Source: Plecoglossus altivelis (Eukaryota > Chordata > Actinopteri > Osmeriformes > Plecoglossidae). Taken from it: 64,000 nt of DNA. Below are positions 39,471-49,990 of this stretch, in pieces (the first letter of the stretch is position 1; every line of letters begins with the position of its first letter). The translations under genes were made by a program, and so were the position numbers. The DNA lies in contig BROE01000019.1 of NCBI GenBank assembly GCA_036571765.1, positions 744,001-808,000 of the forward strand, written 5' to 3'. The notes below the pieces were generated by a model, which saw only the letters and a list, made by a program, of their open reading frames with translations, searched no databases and was not told where the DNA came from.

Positions 39471-40897
39471 GTTAGAAACCTAGTAACATAAACAAACCAC
39501 ACACTCTATTACATAAAACTGTTAATTTGTCTGCAGTAATCAATCAAAAAGTGGTTTGAAGTTGACAGTCTTACTGCATGCTTTTGACAGCAAAGCTCTC
39601 TCTCAAATTACTGTTTATCTATACCTATTAAATTATAAAACACGTTTTTGTATGTGCCTTCATTAGCAAATTAGTATTTAAAGTTTAAGTAGACTAAAGC
39701 AAGTGTGCAAATCTGACCGTTCAGCCATAATAACTTGAATCCTGTGGGTGTGCTATAGTTTACCTCCAAGGAAATTGCATTGCCTGTAATATGTCCAATA
39801 AACTGTCCAAGTAAATCTCAAATAACTTGTTACAACATTGTGGTGTTGGTATATATTGATTAAATATATAGATGAAATAAGAATCTTTTCATTACACTTT
39901 TTATAAGCACTGAACAAAAAAGTAACAACTTTTTTCAAGTTTCCAGTTTGAATTTGCAGTTATCTTGATCTTTATTGAACGTTTGTTCTCTTGAATTTTC
40001 AAATATCCACCTGCCTCACCATCAGTCCATGCCTGCCACATCCCAGCACTTCCAATGACCTGACCCAGAGAAATTGAATAAATAAAATGGAAATTGGGCA
40101 AGGATAAACAATGATTCATTCACCCATCTGCTATCTTTCAGACTACTTCCCAGACAGACCTGAAATCCAGGTGGAAGTCCTTTCTGTTATTGCTCAGATG
40201 GGACCTCCAACTGGAAAAGATAACAATAAATGATTTATTCCACTAGCTCAACCCTACACTCCCCTCCCTCTGCTCTCTGCTGGACTACCTCTAACACAAA
40301 TTTCCTCCATATCACCCACTTCCAATAAACAGACAGCCCCTTTTGCCCTCCCTCAAACTCAGAGAACAACCATCACCATTAAGATTTATTAAAGTTCAAA
40401 TACACAGATAGTTAAACTACACCAGATATGTTTCCTCTGTTTGTAAGGGAGGGAAATCTATCTGTCAGGATCGTTTTCTGGTTCCTAATAATAAATGTGG
40501 GTCCAATTAGTGAAACCAGCGTACAGAGTTTTTTCTTCCAGTTTTGTCGCTCATGCTTTATTTCAACAAATGTCTGTAAGAAATTATACTGATTACCCAC
40601 ATTGAGTCTGTGTAGTATAAGACTTTTTTTGTTTAAGCACATTTGCCCTTTTATTAAGAATGCTGATAGAAAAACTAAAAGAAACAAAAGCCAGATAGAC
40701 AGTCCTTGAGTGATAATTTGTTTTTTATTAACGCTAATTGTACATTTTCAAAGAATAGTCTACGTATACAATTGAAATGTGAGGATGTAATTTCAATAAC
40801 ATAACGTGATATAATATAGACAGCGGTCATGCTTGTCTGCTCTACACGTACAAAAAATATCTTTGTCCAATCAAAAATTGCTAATGTGGTAAAAATA

Positions 40898-41200
40898 TGT
40901 GAAGTGACCTATTGTCAAGTATGGTTACCCATACTTGAAATTTACCTCTGCATTTAACACACAACAAGAAGTAGTGGGCAACCGCACGCACACACAGTGA
41001 ACATCCCAATTGCTTCCAGTGCCTGGGAAGCAATTGGGAGTTCGGTGCCTTGCTCAAGGGCACCTCAGTCATGGTATTGAAGGCAGAGAGAGTGCTGTTT
41101 ATTCACAATCCCCACCTTCAATTCCTGCCGGTGCGAGAATCGAGCCAGAAACTTGCAGGTTACAAGCCCGACTCCCTAACCATTAGGCCACGACTTCCCC
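40898..41200 (-). mobile_element. tRNA-derived SINE
   Basis: Read on the minus strand it begins GGGGAAGTCGTGGCCTAATG, resembling the 5' end and A box of a tRNA. A B-box-like GGCTCGATTC follows. The body contains the phrase cttgagcaaggcacc, and the end near 40900 reads aggtcacttcac. This is a SINE type widespread in teleosts, with moderate divergence. Confidence 0.8.
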
Positions 41201-41739
41201 GTGTATGTTGTATGTGTATGTTGTATGTGTATGTTGTCAAAAGTGATAATTTGGTGTGTTAACAGAGACTAGTTGCTACATGGCATGGCAGCTGACATAT
41301 CCCTTGTCCCTTGCTGAATAAACAAACAAAAAATATTTTACAGCGTACATGCAATTAAATTAGCAGTAAAGAAAATATACATGCGGAAGCACAGAAGTAC
41401 AGCAAACTAGACTGAAATCAACATTTGCACATGGTACACACAAAACAGCTACCTCTAGTGGTAACAAAAAGAGTTTTTTTTTTAAAGAAAAGAGTTAGGG
41501 TTAGTTTCACTCCCAGCACAGAGATGTTCAGCACCTCCAAGGCTTGTATATTTGTTGCCTTCACAATGTGAATATTTTGCTGTATGTTGTTTCATGTTAA
41601 TATGGTACCTATGGTACCTATGGCACCTATCAAAATGGTCTTTTACCGGTACTTTTATTTGGCTTTGAGAAGTTCTATATATTTAAGTAAGTTAACATTG
41701 TGAATACTATTATACTAAATGTTAAATGGCATTCATTCT

Positions 41740-42034
41740 CTAACCAGACAGTTTGCTATGGACAATGTAGCTATTGAGGATAATGCTGTTGAACAGATAG
41801 AAAAAGATCTTCTCATACCACTTGGTGTTTTTTCTGAAATACTCTACAAAACTATTGAACATGTCAGACTTGTCCACAACTCCCATCTTTTTATTATACT
41901 CCACAACACAGGTTGTCTTAATCTTCTCCCCTGTGATATAATCACTTTTGTTGGTGACATGGTTGATTTGTGGATGGTAAAAAGAAGAAGTACTTCCCAC
42001 TTGTCATGCCACTTAACTGCCAACTGTTTCCCAA
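41740..42034 (-). pseudogene. piggyBac transposase fragment, C-terminal part
   Basis: The minus strand reads KWHDKWEVLLLFTIH, then after a frameshift VVEYNKKMGVVDKSDMFNSF and KWYEKIFFYLFNSIILNSYI. These match the end of the piggyBac catalytic domain, with the third Asp present. The Cys-rich tail was not found. Confidence 0.85.
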
Positions 42035-43759
42035 AATCTCGGGTCTGGGAGGAATTCAGGGAGGCCATGGAGAAGGGCTACCGGACGGCCTCTAGGAAAT
42101 TCTGGCAAACCGTTTGCCGACTCAAGGGGGAGAAACAGTGCTTCACCAACAATGTGTACGGTGCAGGTGGGGAGCTGCTGACCTCAACTGGGGACGTTGT
42201 TGCGCGGTGGAAGGAATACTTTGAGGATCTCCTCAATCATGCCGTCACGTCTTCCAAGGAGGAAGCAGAGGCTGGGGACCCGGAGGCGGACAGTCACCGA
42301 GGTGGTCGGTGGGCTACTCGGTGGGCTACTCGGTGGCAAAGCCCCGGGGGTAGATGAGATCCGTCCTGAGTATCTTAAGTCTCTGGATGTTGTGGGGCTG
42401 TAGTGGCTGACACATCTCCTCAACATTGCGTGGTGGCTTAGGATGGTACCTATGGACTGGCAGACCGGTGTGGTGTTACCCCTTTATAAGAAGGGGGACC
42501 GGAGGGTGTGTTCCAAAAACAGGGGATCACACTCCTTAGCCTCCCCGGTAAGGTCTATGCCACGGTACTAGAGAGGAGAATCCGACCGATAGTTGAACCT
42601 CAGTGTGGTTTTCGTCATGGTTGCGGAACACTGGACCAGCTTTACACACTTCATCGGGTGCTTGAGGTTTCATGGGAGTTTGCCCAACCAGTCCACATGT
42701 GGTTTGTGGACCTGGAGAAGGCGTTCAACTGTGTCCCTCGTGGTGTCTTGTAGGGGGTTTGCTGGGAGTACCTGGGGTTTGCTGGGATCCGGGGCCCTTT
42801 GCTCAGGGCCGCCCAGTCCCTGTATGACCGGAGCAGGAGCTGTGTTCACATTGCCGGTAGTAAGTCAGACTTGTTCCCGGTGCATGATGGACTCCGCCAG
42901 GGCTCCCCTTTGTCACCGGTTCTGTTCATTGTTTTTATGGACAGAATTTCTAGGCACAGCCAGGGGCTGAAGGGTGTCTGGTTCAAGGAGCACAGGATCT
43001 CATCTTTGCTATTTGCAGATGATGTTGTCCTGATGGCTTCATCAGACCGGGACCTACAGCATGCATTAGAGCCGTTTGCAGCCGAGTGTGAAGCGGCTGG
43101 GATGGGAATCAGCACCTCCAAATCCAAGGCCATGTTCCTCGACCAGAAAAAGGTGGCTTGCTCCCTTTGGGTGGGTGGGGAGTCCTTGTTTCAAGTTCAA
43201 GTATCTCGGGGTCTTGTTCACGAGTGAGGGAAGGACGGAATTTGAGATTGACAGGCGGATCAGTGCAGCGGCTGTAGTGATGCGGCCTCTCTACCGGGCC
43301 GTTGTGGTGAAGAAGGAGCTGAGCCAAAGGCAAAGCTCTCGATTTACCGGTCAATCTACGTTCCTACTCTCACCTATGGTCATGAACTTTGGGTAATGAA
43401 CTTTGGGTTCCTCCACCCTGCGGAGGAAACTCATTTCCTCCGCAGGGTCACACGGGAGGAGCTCGGAGAGCCGCTGCTCCTCCACGTCGAGAGGAGCCAG
43501 CTGAGGTGGCTCGGGCATCTGTTTCGGATGCCGAAACAGGGAGGTGTTCCGGGCATGTCCTACCGGGAGGCAGCCCCAGGGGAGACCCAGGACACGCTGG
43601 AGGGACTATATTTCTCAGCTGGCCTCTGAACACCTCAGGATCCCCCCAGAGGAGCTGGAGGAGGTGTGTGTGGGGAAGGAAGTCTGGGCCTCCCTGCTCA
43701 GACTGCTGCCCCCGCGACCCGGCCCCGGATAAGTGGAAGAAAATGGATGGATGGATGTG
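42035..43759 (+). mobile_element. 5'-truncated Rex3/RTE-like LINE, defective
   Basis: Plus-strand reverse transcriptase text is visible: LLGGKAPGVDEIRPEYLKSL, GITLLSLPGKVYATVLERRI, FVDLEKAFNCVPRGVL, GLRQGSPLSPVLFIVFMDRI and SLLFADDVVLMAS (catalytic DD intact). The frame shifts repeatedly and stops occur at 42401-42403 and 42751-42753. A piece is missing near 43400-43450, after which ERSQLRWLGHLFRMP follows. The element lacks its endonuclease half and ends in ATGGATGGATGGATG, the GATG-type tail of Rex3-like elements. It sits inside the piggyBac relic. Confidence 0.85.
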
Positions 43760-44160
43760 TCTGAGAAATTCCTTTTCTCCTTTGCTGATCTTGCTGTTGA
43801 AAGCTAGCATATCCTTCCTGTTTGCCCGCAAGACGCCACCTGCCCCAGTGCTAAGAGACAGAAGAAGTTGGAAAATAGTTGGATTGGTGTACCATTTGCC
43901 CACACATAGGGAATGGGCCGTTCCCAGGTGTTGAGCCAGTAAAGTTGTGATCACAGACCCAACAATCCCAAGCCCTTCATGATACTTGATTTTATTGGTT
44001 GAACCTGTATAGATAATCAGGTCCTGAATATAACTAGTGACCACATCACACAGCAAAAAGAACTTCACCCCAATCCTGTGCTTTTTTCCTGGTACATATT
44101 GTTTAAAACTCAGCATTCCCTTCCACTGCATCAGGGATTCATCAATGCACAGATCACTGT
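43760..44160 (-). pseudogene. piggyBac transposase fragment, catalytic middle
   Basis: An open minus frame reads CIDESLMQWKGMLSFKQYVP and then HRIGVKFFLLCD, with the first catalytic Asp present near 44141-44143. The usual second Asp before WYT is replaced: the text is CVGKWYTNPT. The fragment ends where the LINE begins. Confidence 0.85.
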
Positions 44161-44186
44161 GTAACTCGTATAAAAATCCAAGTACA

Positions 44187-44585
44187 TTATTTCATAAAGT
44201 TTTATTGTAGTCTGTTGGAGACACCAGACATTTAGCGGGGAGAGGGTGTAACCTGTACAAATATCCAAGTGCATTAAAAAGTACATTAATATGACATAGT
44301 TATACCAAAAAAAAAAAGAAAAAAGACAAATTATAATTAGATAATTTTGTTTTATTTAATTTTTCATTAGAATATATAGTTCATGTTGAGAGTTAAAAAC
44401 ATATTTACAAAAGCTAAAAAGGGGTAATACCTATTAATATTTTATCGTATACGCTACATGTGGTAAAGTGTTTTTTTTCCTATTCTTGGAGCAGTCTGTG
44501 AAGGTAACATGAGTTCTCACGTGAGAGAGAGACAGGGGAAGAGAACGCCCGGGAAAAGGGCTAAGCTAGAAAGTTCTCTAATTTC
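44187..44585 (+). repeat. 5' LTR of the Gypsy element
   Basis: It shares long stretches with 49071-49394, for example gacaccagacatttagcg and aaaagtacattaatatgaca. It carries an extra A/T-rich block of about 80 bp (44308-44388) absent from the other LTR. Confidence 0.85.
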
Positions 44586-44645
44586 TTTGAAAGTTCTCAC
44601 ATTTGCACTCACAGTGGTGAGTGCAGATAGCAAAGTCGGTCCGAG

Positions 44646-45584
44646 ATGCAGATGCAGAAGCCAGCCCTACTGAGTATCTGAATGCACTGGAAAGTGCATT
44701 TGGCAGTACCTAGTCAAGTGATAAACTCTATTTTGCCTTTTGATTTATGCGACAGCAACCAAATGAGAAACTGTCAGATTTTCTACGGCACTTGGAAAGA
44801 GCTTACAAAGGTTGTTCAGAGAGGAGGGTTTCCAGCTAGCGGCAAAAACAAAGCTTGCCTGGAACAGCTTTTAAGAGGAGTCACTGCTTCTGATCTCATG
44901 CAAATCCAGTTGTGCCTAAGAGAAAGAAATTCCTCACCTCCAACATTCCTCCAGCTCTTCTTAAGTGAGATTCATACAGAGGAAAAGTATGAGGCGTCAA
45001 TCAGAAATCTCAATGCTTCTGTCCAGTATGTACAGACAAAACACGTTGGAGCAGAAAACTATTCAGACATACAGTCTTAAAGCTGAAGTCAAAGAGCTCA
45101 AAGACAAAGTTAGCCTCCTGAATGATTAAATGACCTGAAACACCAGAGAAAAGTCCCGGTGCATCACCTGTATCCATAATGCAGTCAAGTGAGCACAGTG
45201 ACACGCATGAACTTGCTGCTTTAAAAGAAACAAATCAAGAGGCAACAGCAGAAAGTAGCCCAAAGAGATGGCGTTCCTGAGTCCCCTGCAAAGCAAGGAG
45301 CAGTTACAGCAGTGGAAGTTACGCCAAAGACCGGAACCCCTAACCGAAACAAGCCAAACCCCAATGAGCAATTCTGTTATCGTTGTGGCAAGAAAGGGCA
45401 TGTTATGGCAAAGTGTTGCAATCCTGAAAATCAGGGCAACGTAATCAGAAAACTCATTCAAACTATCAAGACAATGAAGGAAAGCCCAAGTACTACAACA
45501 AGCACCACTACAGACACAAACTACAATGTCAATCAAGGTCTTCTCAACACAGTCACACCTACAAGTATTCCTGAGGGCCACTGA
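44646..45584 (+). pseudogene. Gypsy gag remnant with CCHC zinc knuckle
   Basis: A capsid-like open stretch runs from about 44682 to 45080 (for example LEQLLRGVTASDLMQIQLCL). After frame breaks, the zinc knuckle CYRCGKKGHVMAKC lies at 45375-45416, a nucleic-acid binding CCHC box. Stops and shifts make it a pseudogene. Confidence 0.8.
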
Positions 45585-46404
45585 AAGTTAATGGAAAGCC
45601 CTGCAATTCTTTATTTGACAGTGGTTCGCAGATAACTATAATATTTGAGTCCTGGTACAAAGCCCACCTGTCTTCAGTCCCAGTGCAACCAGTGACTGGC
45701 CTTGACCTTTGGGTTTTCAGTGAGTCTAATATCAGCTACCCCTATCACGGTTATGTTGTGGTACATGTTGAGTATCCAGCTGACGTTACTGGCACCAACC
45801 AAACAGTGACAGTTTGGCCCTGATCTGCCCAAATCCAAAGGAAGAACAGACCCCTGTCATTGTTGGCACTGACACCAGCCATGTCCGCAACCTGGTTCAG
45901 GAATGCAGAAAGAAGGGGGTTGACATAACCAAAATGTTGGGGATCCAAGCCCAAAGTGAACAGCAACATGTACTCTTTGACGGTGTTTCCTTGACCTCCA
46001 GTGATGACGAGGTAGGCTGCGTGATATAGCAGGGCCCAAACCCATTATCACTTTCTCCAGGAGAAGACATGCAAATAACCTGCAAAGTCGACTTCAAGCA
46101 GACAGTTGGTCAAAAGATTTTGATGGTTGACATGTCTCCTTTTGCTCCACTGCCAGGTGATGTCTTACTTCAGCCCATGGTTGTGCCTGCCAACGCTGTC
46201 CAAAACAACAGCTTCAGAATACGAGTGCAAAACCTGTCTGCCAGAGAAACAATCATTCCAGTTGGCACCATCATGGGGAACATGTATCGCACTTCCAGTG
46301 TAATTTCCATACCACTTCAAAAGCCAGAAACCCCTGAGTTTGACAACAATCATATTCACTTTGGTGACTCACCCGTGCCCCAAAAGTGGAAAGATCGGGT
46401 TTAG
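45585..46404 (+). pseudogene. Gypsy protease remnant and linker
   Basis: LFDSGSQITII, with the catalytic D-S-G at 45617-45625, marks the aspartic protease. Downstream open text to 46404 is the poorly conserved protease-RT linker. The frame changes near 45820 and a TAG interrupts at 46027-46029. Confidence 0.75.
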
Positions 46405-46934
46405 ACACAAACTGGCTGGACATTTCCATGTCTTCTCTGTCAGTGAGTGGGATGTTGGCCTTGCGAAAGATGTTGAACATGGCCTCCGCCTGTCCAACTC
46501 AAGAGGTTAATGGAAAAGACAGTCAGAGACATGAACCTTCTCTAGGTCCTGGTCTACTTAGATGACCTAATTGTCTTTGGAAAGTCTTTGGAGGAACATG
46601 GTGAGTGGCTGTTCAAGGTCCTCGATCGCCTTGAAGAAGCAGGCTTAAAATCTCCCTGGACCAATGCCAGTTCTGTCAGCTGCAAGTGAAATAATTAGGG
46701 CATATTGTGTCTGTTCAAGGCGTTTCTACCAATCCCCAGAAGATTGAGGCTGTCACTGCCCGGCCGCAGCCTCGAGACCTGAAGTCACTGCGATTGTTTT
46801 TGGGCTTCTGTGAGTGTTACCAAAGATTTATAGCAAACTATGCCGCTATCGTGAGACGCTTGACAGAGCTGACCAAAGGCTATGCCCCAACCCAAAAGGG
46901 CCGAAAGAAAAGTGTCCAAACAAGTCCTACCTGA
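46405..46934 (+). pseudogene. Gypsy reverse transcriptase remnant, internally deleted
   Basis: YLDDLIVFGKSLEEH is present, with YLDD at 46555-46566, followed by the thumb/connection text SLRLFLGFCECYQRFIANYA. The segment before YLDD, which should hold the first catalytic Asp, is almost absent: the linker passes straight into YLDD within about 100 bp. An in-frame TAG lies at 46543-46545. RNase H is not recognisable downstream. Confidence 0.82.
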
Positions 46935-47089
46935 AAGAATCTGAACCCAGTGAGATGACTCCTGCACTGAAGCCTTTCACCAAATCGTTCACTGCCTGAC
47001 TGACAGAAGCAGTGGATAGACCCAACTTCTGAGTTGGCTCACATGAAACGTGAAAAAAACTAACCGACCATACAAGATGGACTGCTCTA

Positions 47090-48898
47090 TCACATCACCA
47101 AATGTCAATCCGGTGATGATGTTGCTCTGCTAGTCCTGCCAAAGCAATATCATGGCGTTGTGTTAAGATCTGTTCACAATGAGTCAGGACACCTTGGCAC
47201 AGAGAGGACCCTGGATTTACTCTGTTACAGGTTCTACTGGCCAAAAATGTCACGACACTGAGCAATATATTAGGAACTGGGGCGAATGCGTTATGCGTAA
47301 GACTCCTGCCCATTGTGGGATAAAACATTCTCTTTGGTGTGATACATTTACTATTTTTGTAGTATGCTTTTATATATCACATTTCTCTTTGCTAACTGTG
47401 TGTAAGAATATGTGCACCATAATAGAGCACAGAGTAGGAGTCAGATGAGAAAGAGGCTAGGTCATGAGAATTTGTTTGTCATCAGTCCCATGCGAGATAG
47501 CGAGTTGAGGATAGATTGGATGGATGGTATCTGGTGGTTCTTCTATCTTGTCTAAAAGGAAACCTTTGATCTCTGACACTGGAGAGGGTGACTAAAGAGA
47601 ACCAACAGCTGAAACCTGGTACCATGCCCATGGGGTACACGGGAGATGATCACCTGAGGGAAACTTACAACCACACCTGCTTAGGAAAGAGTAACTGTGT
47701 TGGAAATATGCTAGGTCAGGGATGGACCGTCTGTTGGACTTCATGAACCAACATGCATTTGTTGTCGGTTAGGGTAAGCTTAGTCGGACCCAGAGCTCTG
47801 TTACTTTTACTTAAACTGCTTCTTTTTAAATCATACTTAGACTTGAAGTCACATGTCTCCCATTCCTTTACAAAAACGAACACGCCTCAACACATACTGT
47901 ATTGCAGTTGAGTTTATGCAATAGTTAAAGGCTACATTTTCCAACACCAGAGAGCTACTACGCATGACCAGATTTCAAGCAGTGGTCTCATGGGTCTTGT
48001 ATGCATTGACTTTCTCTCTATGGAAACTGATTCCTAAGGCCTGAGCAATGTGTTGGTGGTCACAGATAATTTTACTGGCTATGCCCAAGCGTTTCCAACA
48101 AAGAATCAGACCTCTCAAACAGTGGCCAAGACCTTAGATGAGAAATTCTGTGTACACGACGGTCTCCATGCTTGTATTAAATCCGACCAGGGAGGAGACT
48201 TTGAAAGTCACCTGTTTAAAGATTTGCTTAAGATAGTGGAGATAAGAAAATCGTGGACAACTCCTTATCATCCGCAAAAAGACCCACAACCCGTAAGGTT
48301 CAATCGGACACTCCTTTTAATGTTGGGCACTCTAAGCACAGAAAATAAATGTCAGTGGAGCAAACATGTCCCATACTTGATTGACACCTATAACAGTACA
48401 AAGTGTGATGTAACTGGCTGCTCGCCTTACTTTCTCATGTTCGCATGCTAAGCCAGGCTGATGGTGGATCTGTGTTTTGGGACCTCATCTGATAAAGCTG
48501 TGAAAAGTCACTCACAGTATGTGTTAAAATTGAAAGAAGATCTCCACCAAGCATACAAGTTGGCTTCCAAAATTGCAGACAAAGTCCATCAAAAAATCAA
48601 AAATGCTCACAACAAACGAGTGGGGTTCCAGGCTTTGGAAGTTGGAGACCGAGTCTCACTCAAGAACTGGGGTCTCAAAAGAAAACCAAAGGAAAATATA
48701 GAAGCTCAAGAGGATCTTATAAAGGATCAAGAAAGACAAACTGATGAGGAAAGTGTACTGGAGGAGTCCAGTCAGGAAAGTGAAGCTGAGACAAATCCAC
48801 CCAAGAGGAATCAGACCAAGATGAAGAGGAATTCTATTCTACCACTGAACAAGAGCAAAATGGTCTGCCATGAGCCCATAAGTCCAAATGCCCTGTGA
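47090..48898 (+). pseudogene. Gypsy integrase remnant, interrupted
   Basis: The N-terminal zinc-binding region (HNESGHLGTERTLDLLCYRF) lies at about 47170-47310 and the core (LVVTDNFTGYAQAFPTKNQT; SDQGGDF; TTPYHPQKD) at about 47940-48445. The two are separated by a foreign block. The catalytic Glu expected in the QPxRFNRT motif is Val (GTA 48293-48295). The C-terminal region follows at 48461-48898. Confidence 0.82.
47316..47935. mobile_element. ~620-bp insertion inside the Gypsy integrase
   Basis: Text here does not continue the integrase, which resumes near 47940. The block starts close to TGTGGGATAAAACA and ends close to TTTTCCAACA, with TG...CA ends suggestive of a solo LTR. No target duplication is clear. 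Confidence 0.5.
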
Positions 48899-49070
48899 CC
48901 AATTGGCTAAAAGTCCAAAGTTAAGGGCTAGAAGACAGGCTAAACCAGTAGTTTGGTTAACCTATGATGAGCCGGGAAAGGCTAAAGACCAGCCAATTAC
49001 GATGATTCATAGAGGGGTTGTGATTGCTGTTGGAAAGGACTAGTCTTTGGGTCATGGGTCATTCTTCCCT

Positions 49071-49394
49071 ATTTTCATAAAGTTTTATGGTAGTCTGTTG
49101 GGGACACCAGACATTTAGCGAGGAGAGGGTGTAACCTGTACAAATATCAAAGTGCATTAAAAAGTACATTAATATGACATAGTTATACCAAAGGTTAAAA
49201 AAGTTAAAAACATATTTACAAAGCTAAAAATGTAATACCAATTAATATTGTATTTTATACGGTACATGTGGTAAAGTGTTTTTTACTATTCTTGGAGTAG
49301 TATGTGAAGGTAACGTGAGTTCTCGCGTGAGAGAGAGGGGGAGAGAACTAGTGAGAATGCCCAGGAAAAGGGCTAAGCTAGAAAGTTCTCTTGA
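49071..49394 (+). repeat. 3' LTR of the Gypsy element
   Basis: Direct-repeat partner of 44187-44585, differing by scattered substitutions and small indels. Exact ends are uncertain by about 20 bp because similarity fades near ctagaaagttctct. Confidence 0.85.
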
Positions 49395-49494
49395 TTTTGT
49401 AACTTTTAAAAGATCTGTGCCGTGGTATGTCATTTAGAGAACCCACTGTGAGTGCAAGTATGTGATAAAAGACAGTGTAGTTTCAATGCGAGAC

Positions 49495-49990
49495 GTAAAG
49501 AAATGGGTCATGGCCATGAGGTCTATTCTCCCAGTCGTCTCTAAGGGCTGACTTTTTCACAATGTCCATTAACGGAATCACTACCAGAAAAGAATACATT
49601 TCATCGACAGTGTTTAGCTGCCACTTTGCTAGCTGGCCCTTCCCTCCTGGAGCCACCTTCTTTTTCAGCTGCAGAGCATGATTATTTGTTACCTTGACAA
49701 TACGCTAAACCAGTTCCTCAGTAAGAAGCATTTTGAAGCACTGTGCCTCAGTTTGGGATTCAGAGTGGATTTTCACACCGCAATGTTGCTTCTGAAGCAC
49801 AACTTCTGGTCCAGGGGGGTGACATCTCTGGCAGGTCTCCAGCCTCTGGAGCTCACCTGTTGAACTTCACCTGACGCTACAGCCTCTACCTCCGTCATCA
49901 TAAGGAACATCACAGGCATCGTCGGGCTGAGTTTTCATTATGGCCACACGGTTGTTGGCTACATCATCGTCATCACTGTCACTGCAGCTT
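49495..49990 (-). pseudogene. piggyBac transposase fragment, N-terminal part
   Basis: The minus strand first shows an acidic stretch (SSCSDSDDDD near 49970), typical of these N-termini. It then reads MDIVKKSALRDDWE near 49545-49590, matching the family's region before the catalytic core. Frame breaks separate the blocks. The gypsy LTR element adjoins at the low-coordinate side. Confidence 0.6.

Larger units (their letters stand above)
32743..40897. other. Gene-free intergenic DNA
   Basis: No exon or RNA gene is recognised. The DNA is AT-rich with microsatellites at 33520-33592 and 39355-39470. The stretch 37890-38360 is less AT-rich and could be conserved non-coding DNA upstream of SIM2, which is a guess from composition. 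Confidence 0.55.
44187..49394 (+). mobile_element. Ty3/Gypsy LTR retrotransposon, degenerate
   Basis: Two direct LTRs flank gag, a CCHC zinc knuckle, an aspartic protease (DSG), part of a reverse transcriptase (YLDD) and an integrase, in the order PR-RT-IN typical of Ty3/Gypsy. No envelope-like gene is seen. Frames are broken, most of the RT fingers/palm and the RNase H are missing, and an unrelated block interrupts the integrase. It sits inside the piggyBac relic. Confidence 0.88.
41740..49990 (-). mobile_element. piggyBac-type transposon relic split by two retroelements
   Basis: Three minus-strand fragments encode successive parts of one piggyBac (DDE_Tnp_1_7) transposase: N-terminal near 49500-49990, central at 43760-44160 and C-terminal at 41740-42034. 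Two unrelated retroelements fill the gaps exactly. Terminal repeats and TTAA duplications were not located. Confidence 0.78.

Noticed and set aside
41100..41200. tRNA gene
   Set aside because: The tRNA-like part belongs to a SINE: A/B boxes are followed by a SINE body and no cloverleaf is intact.
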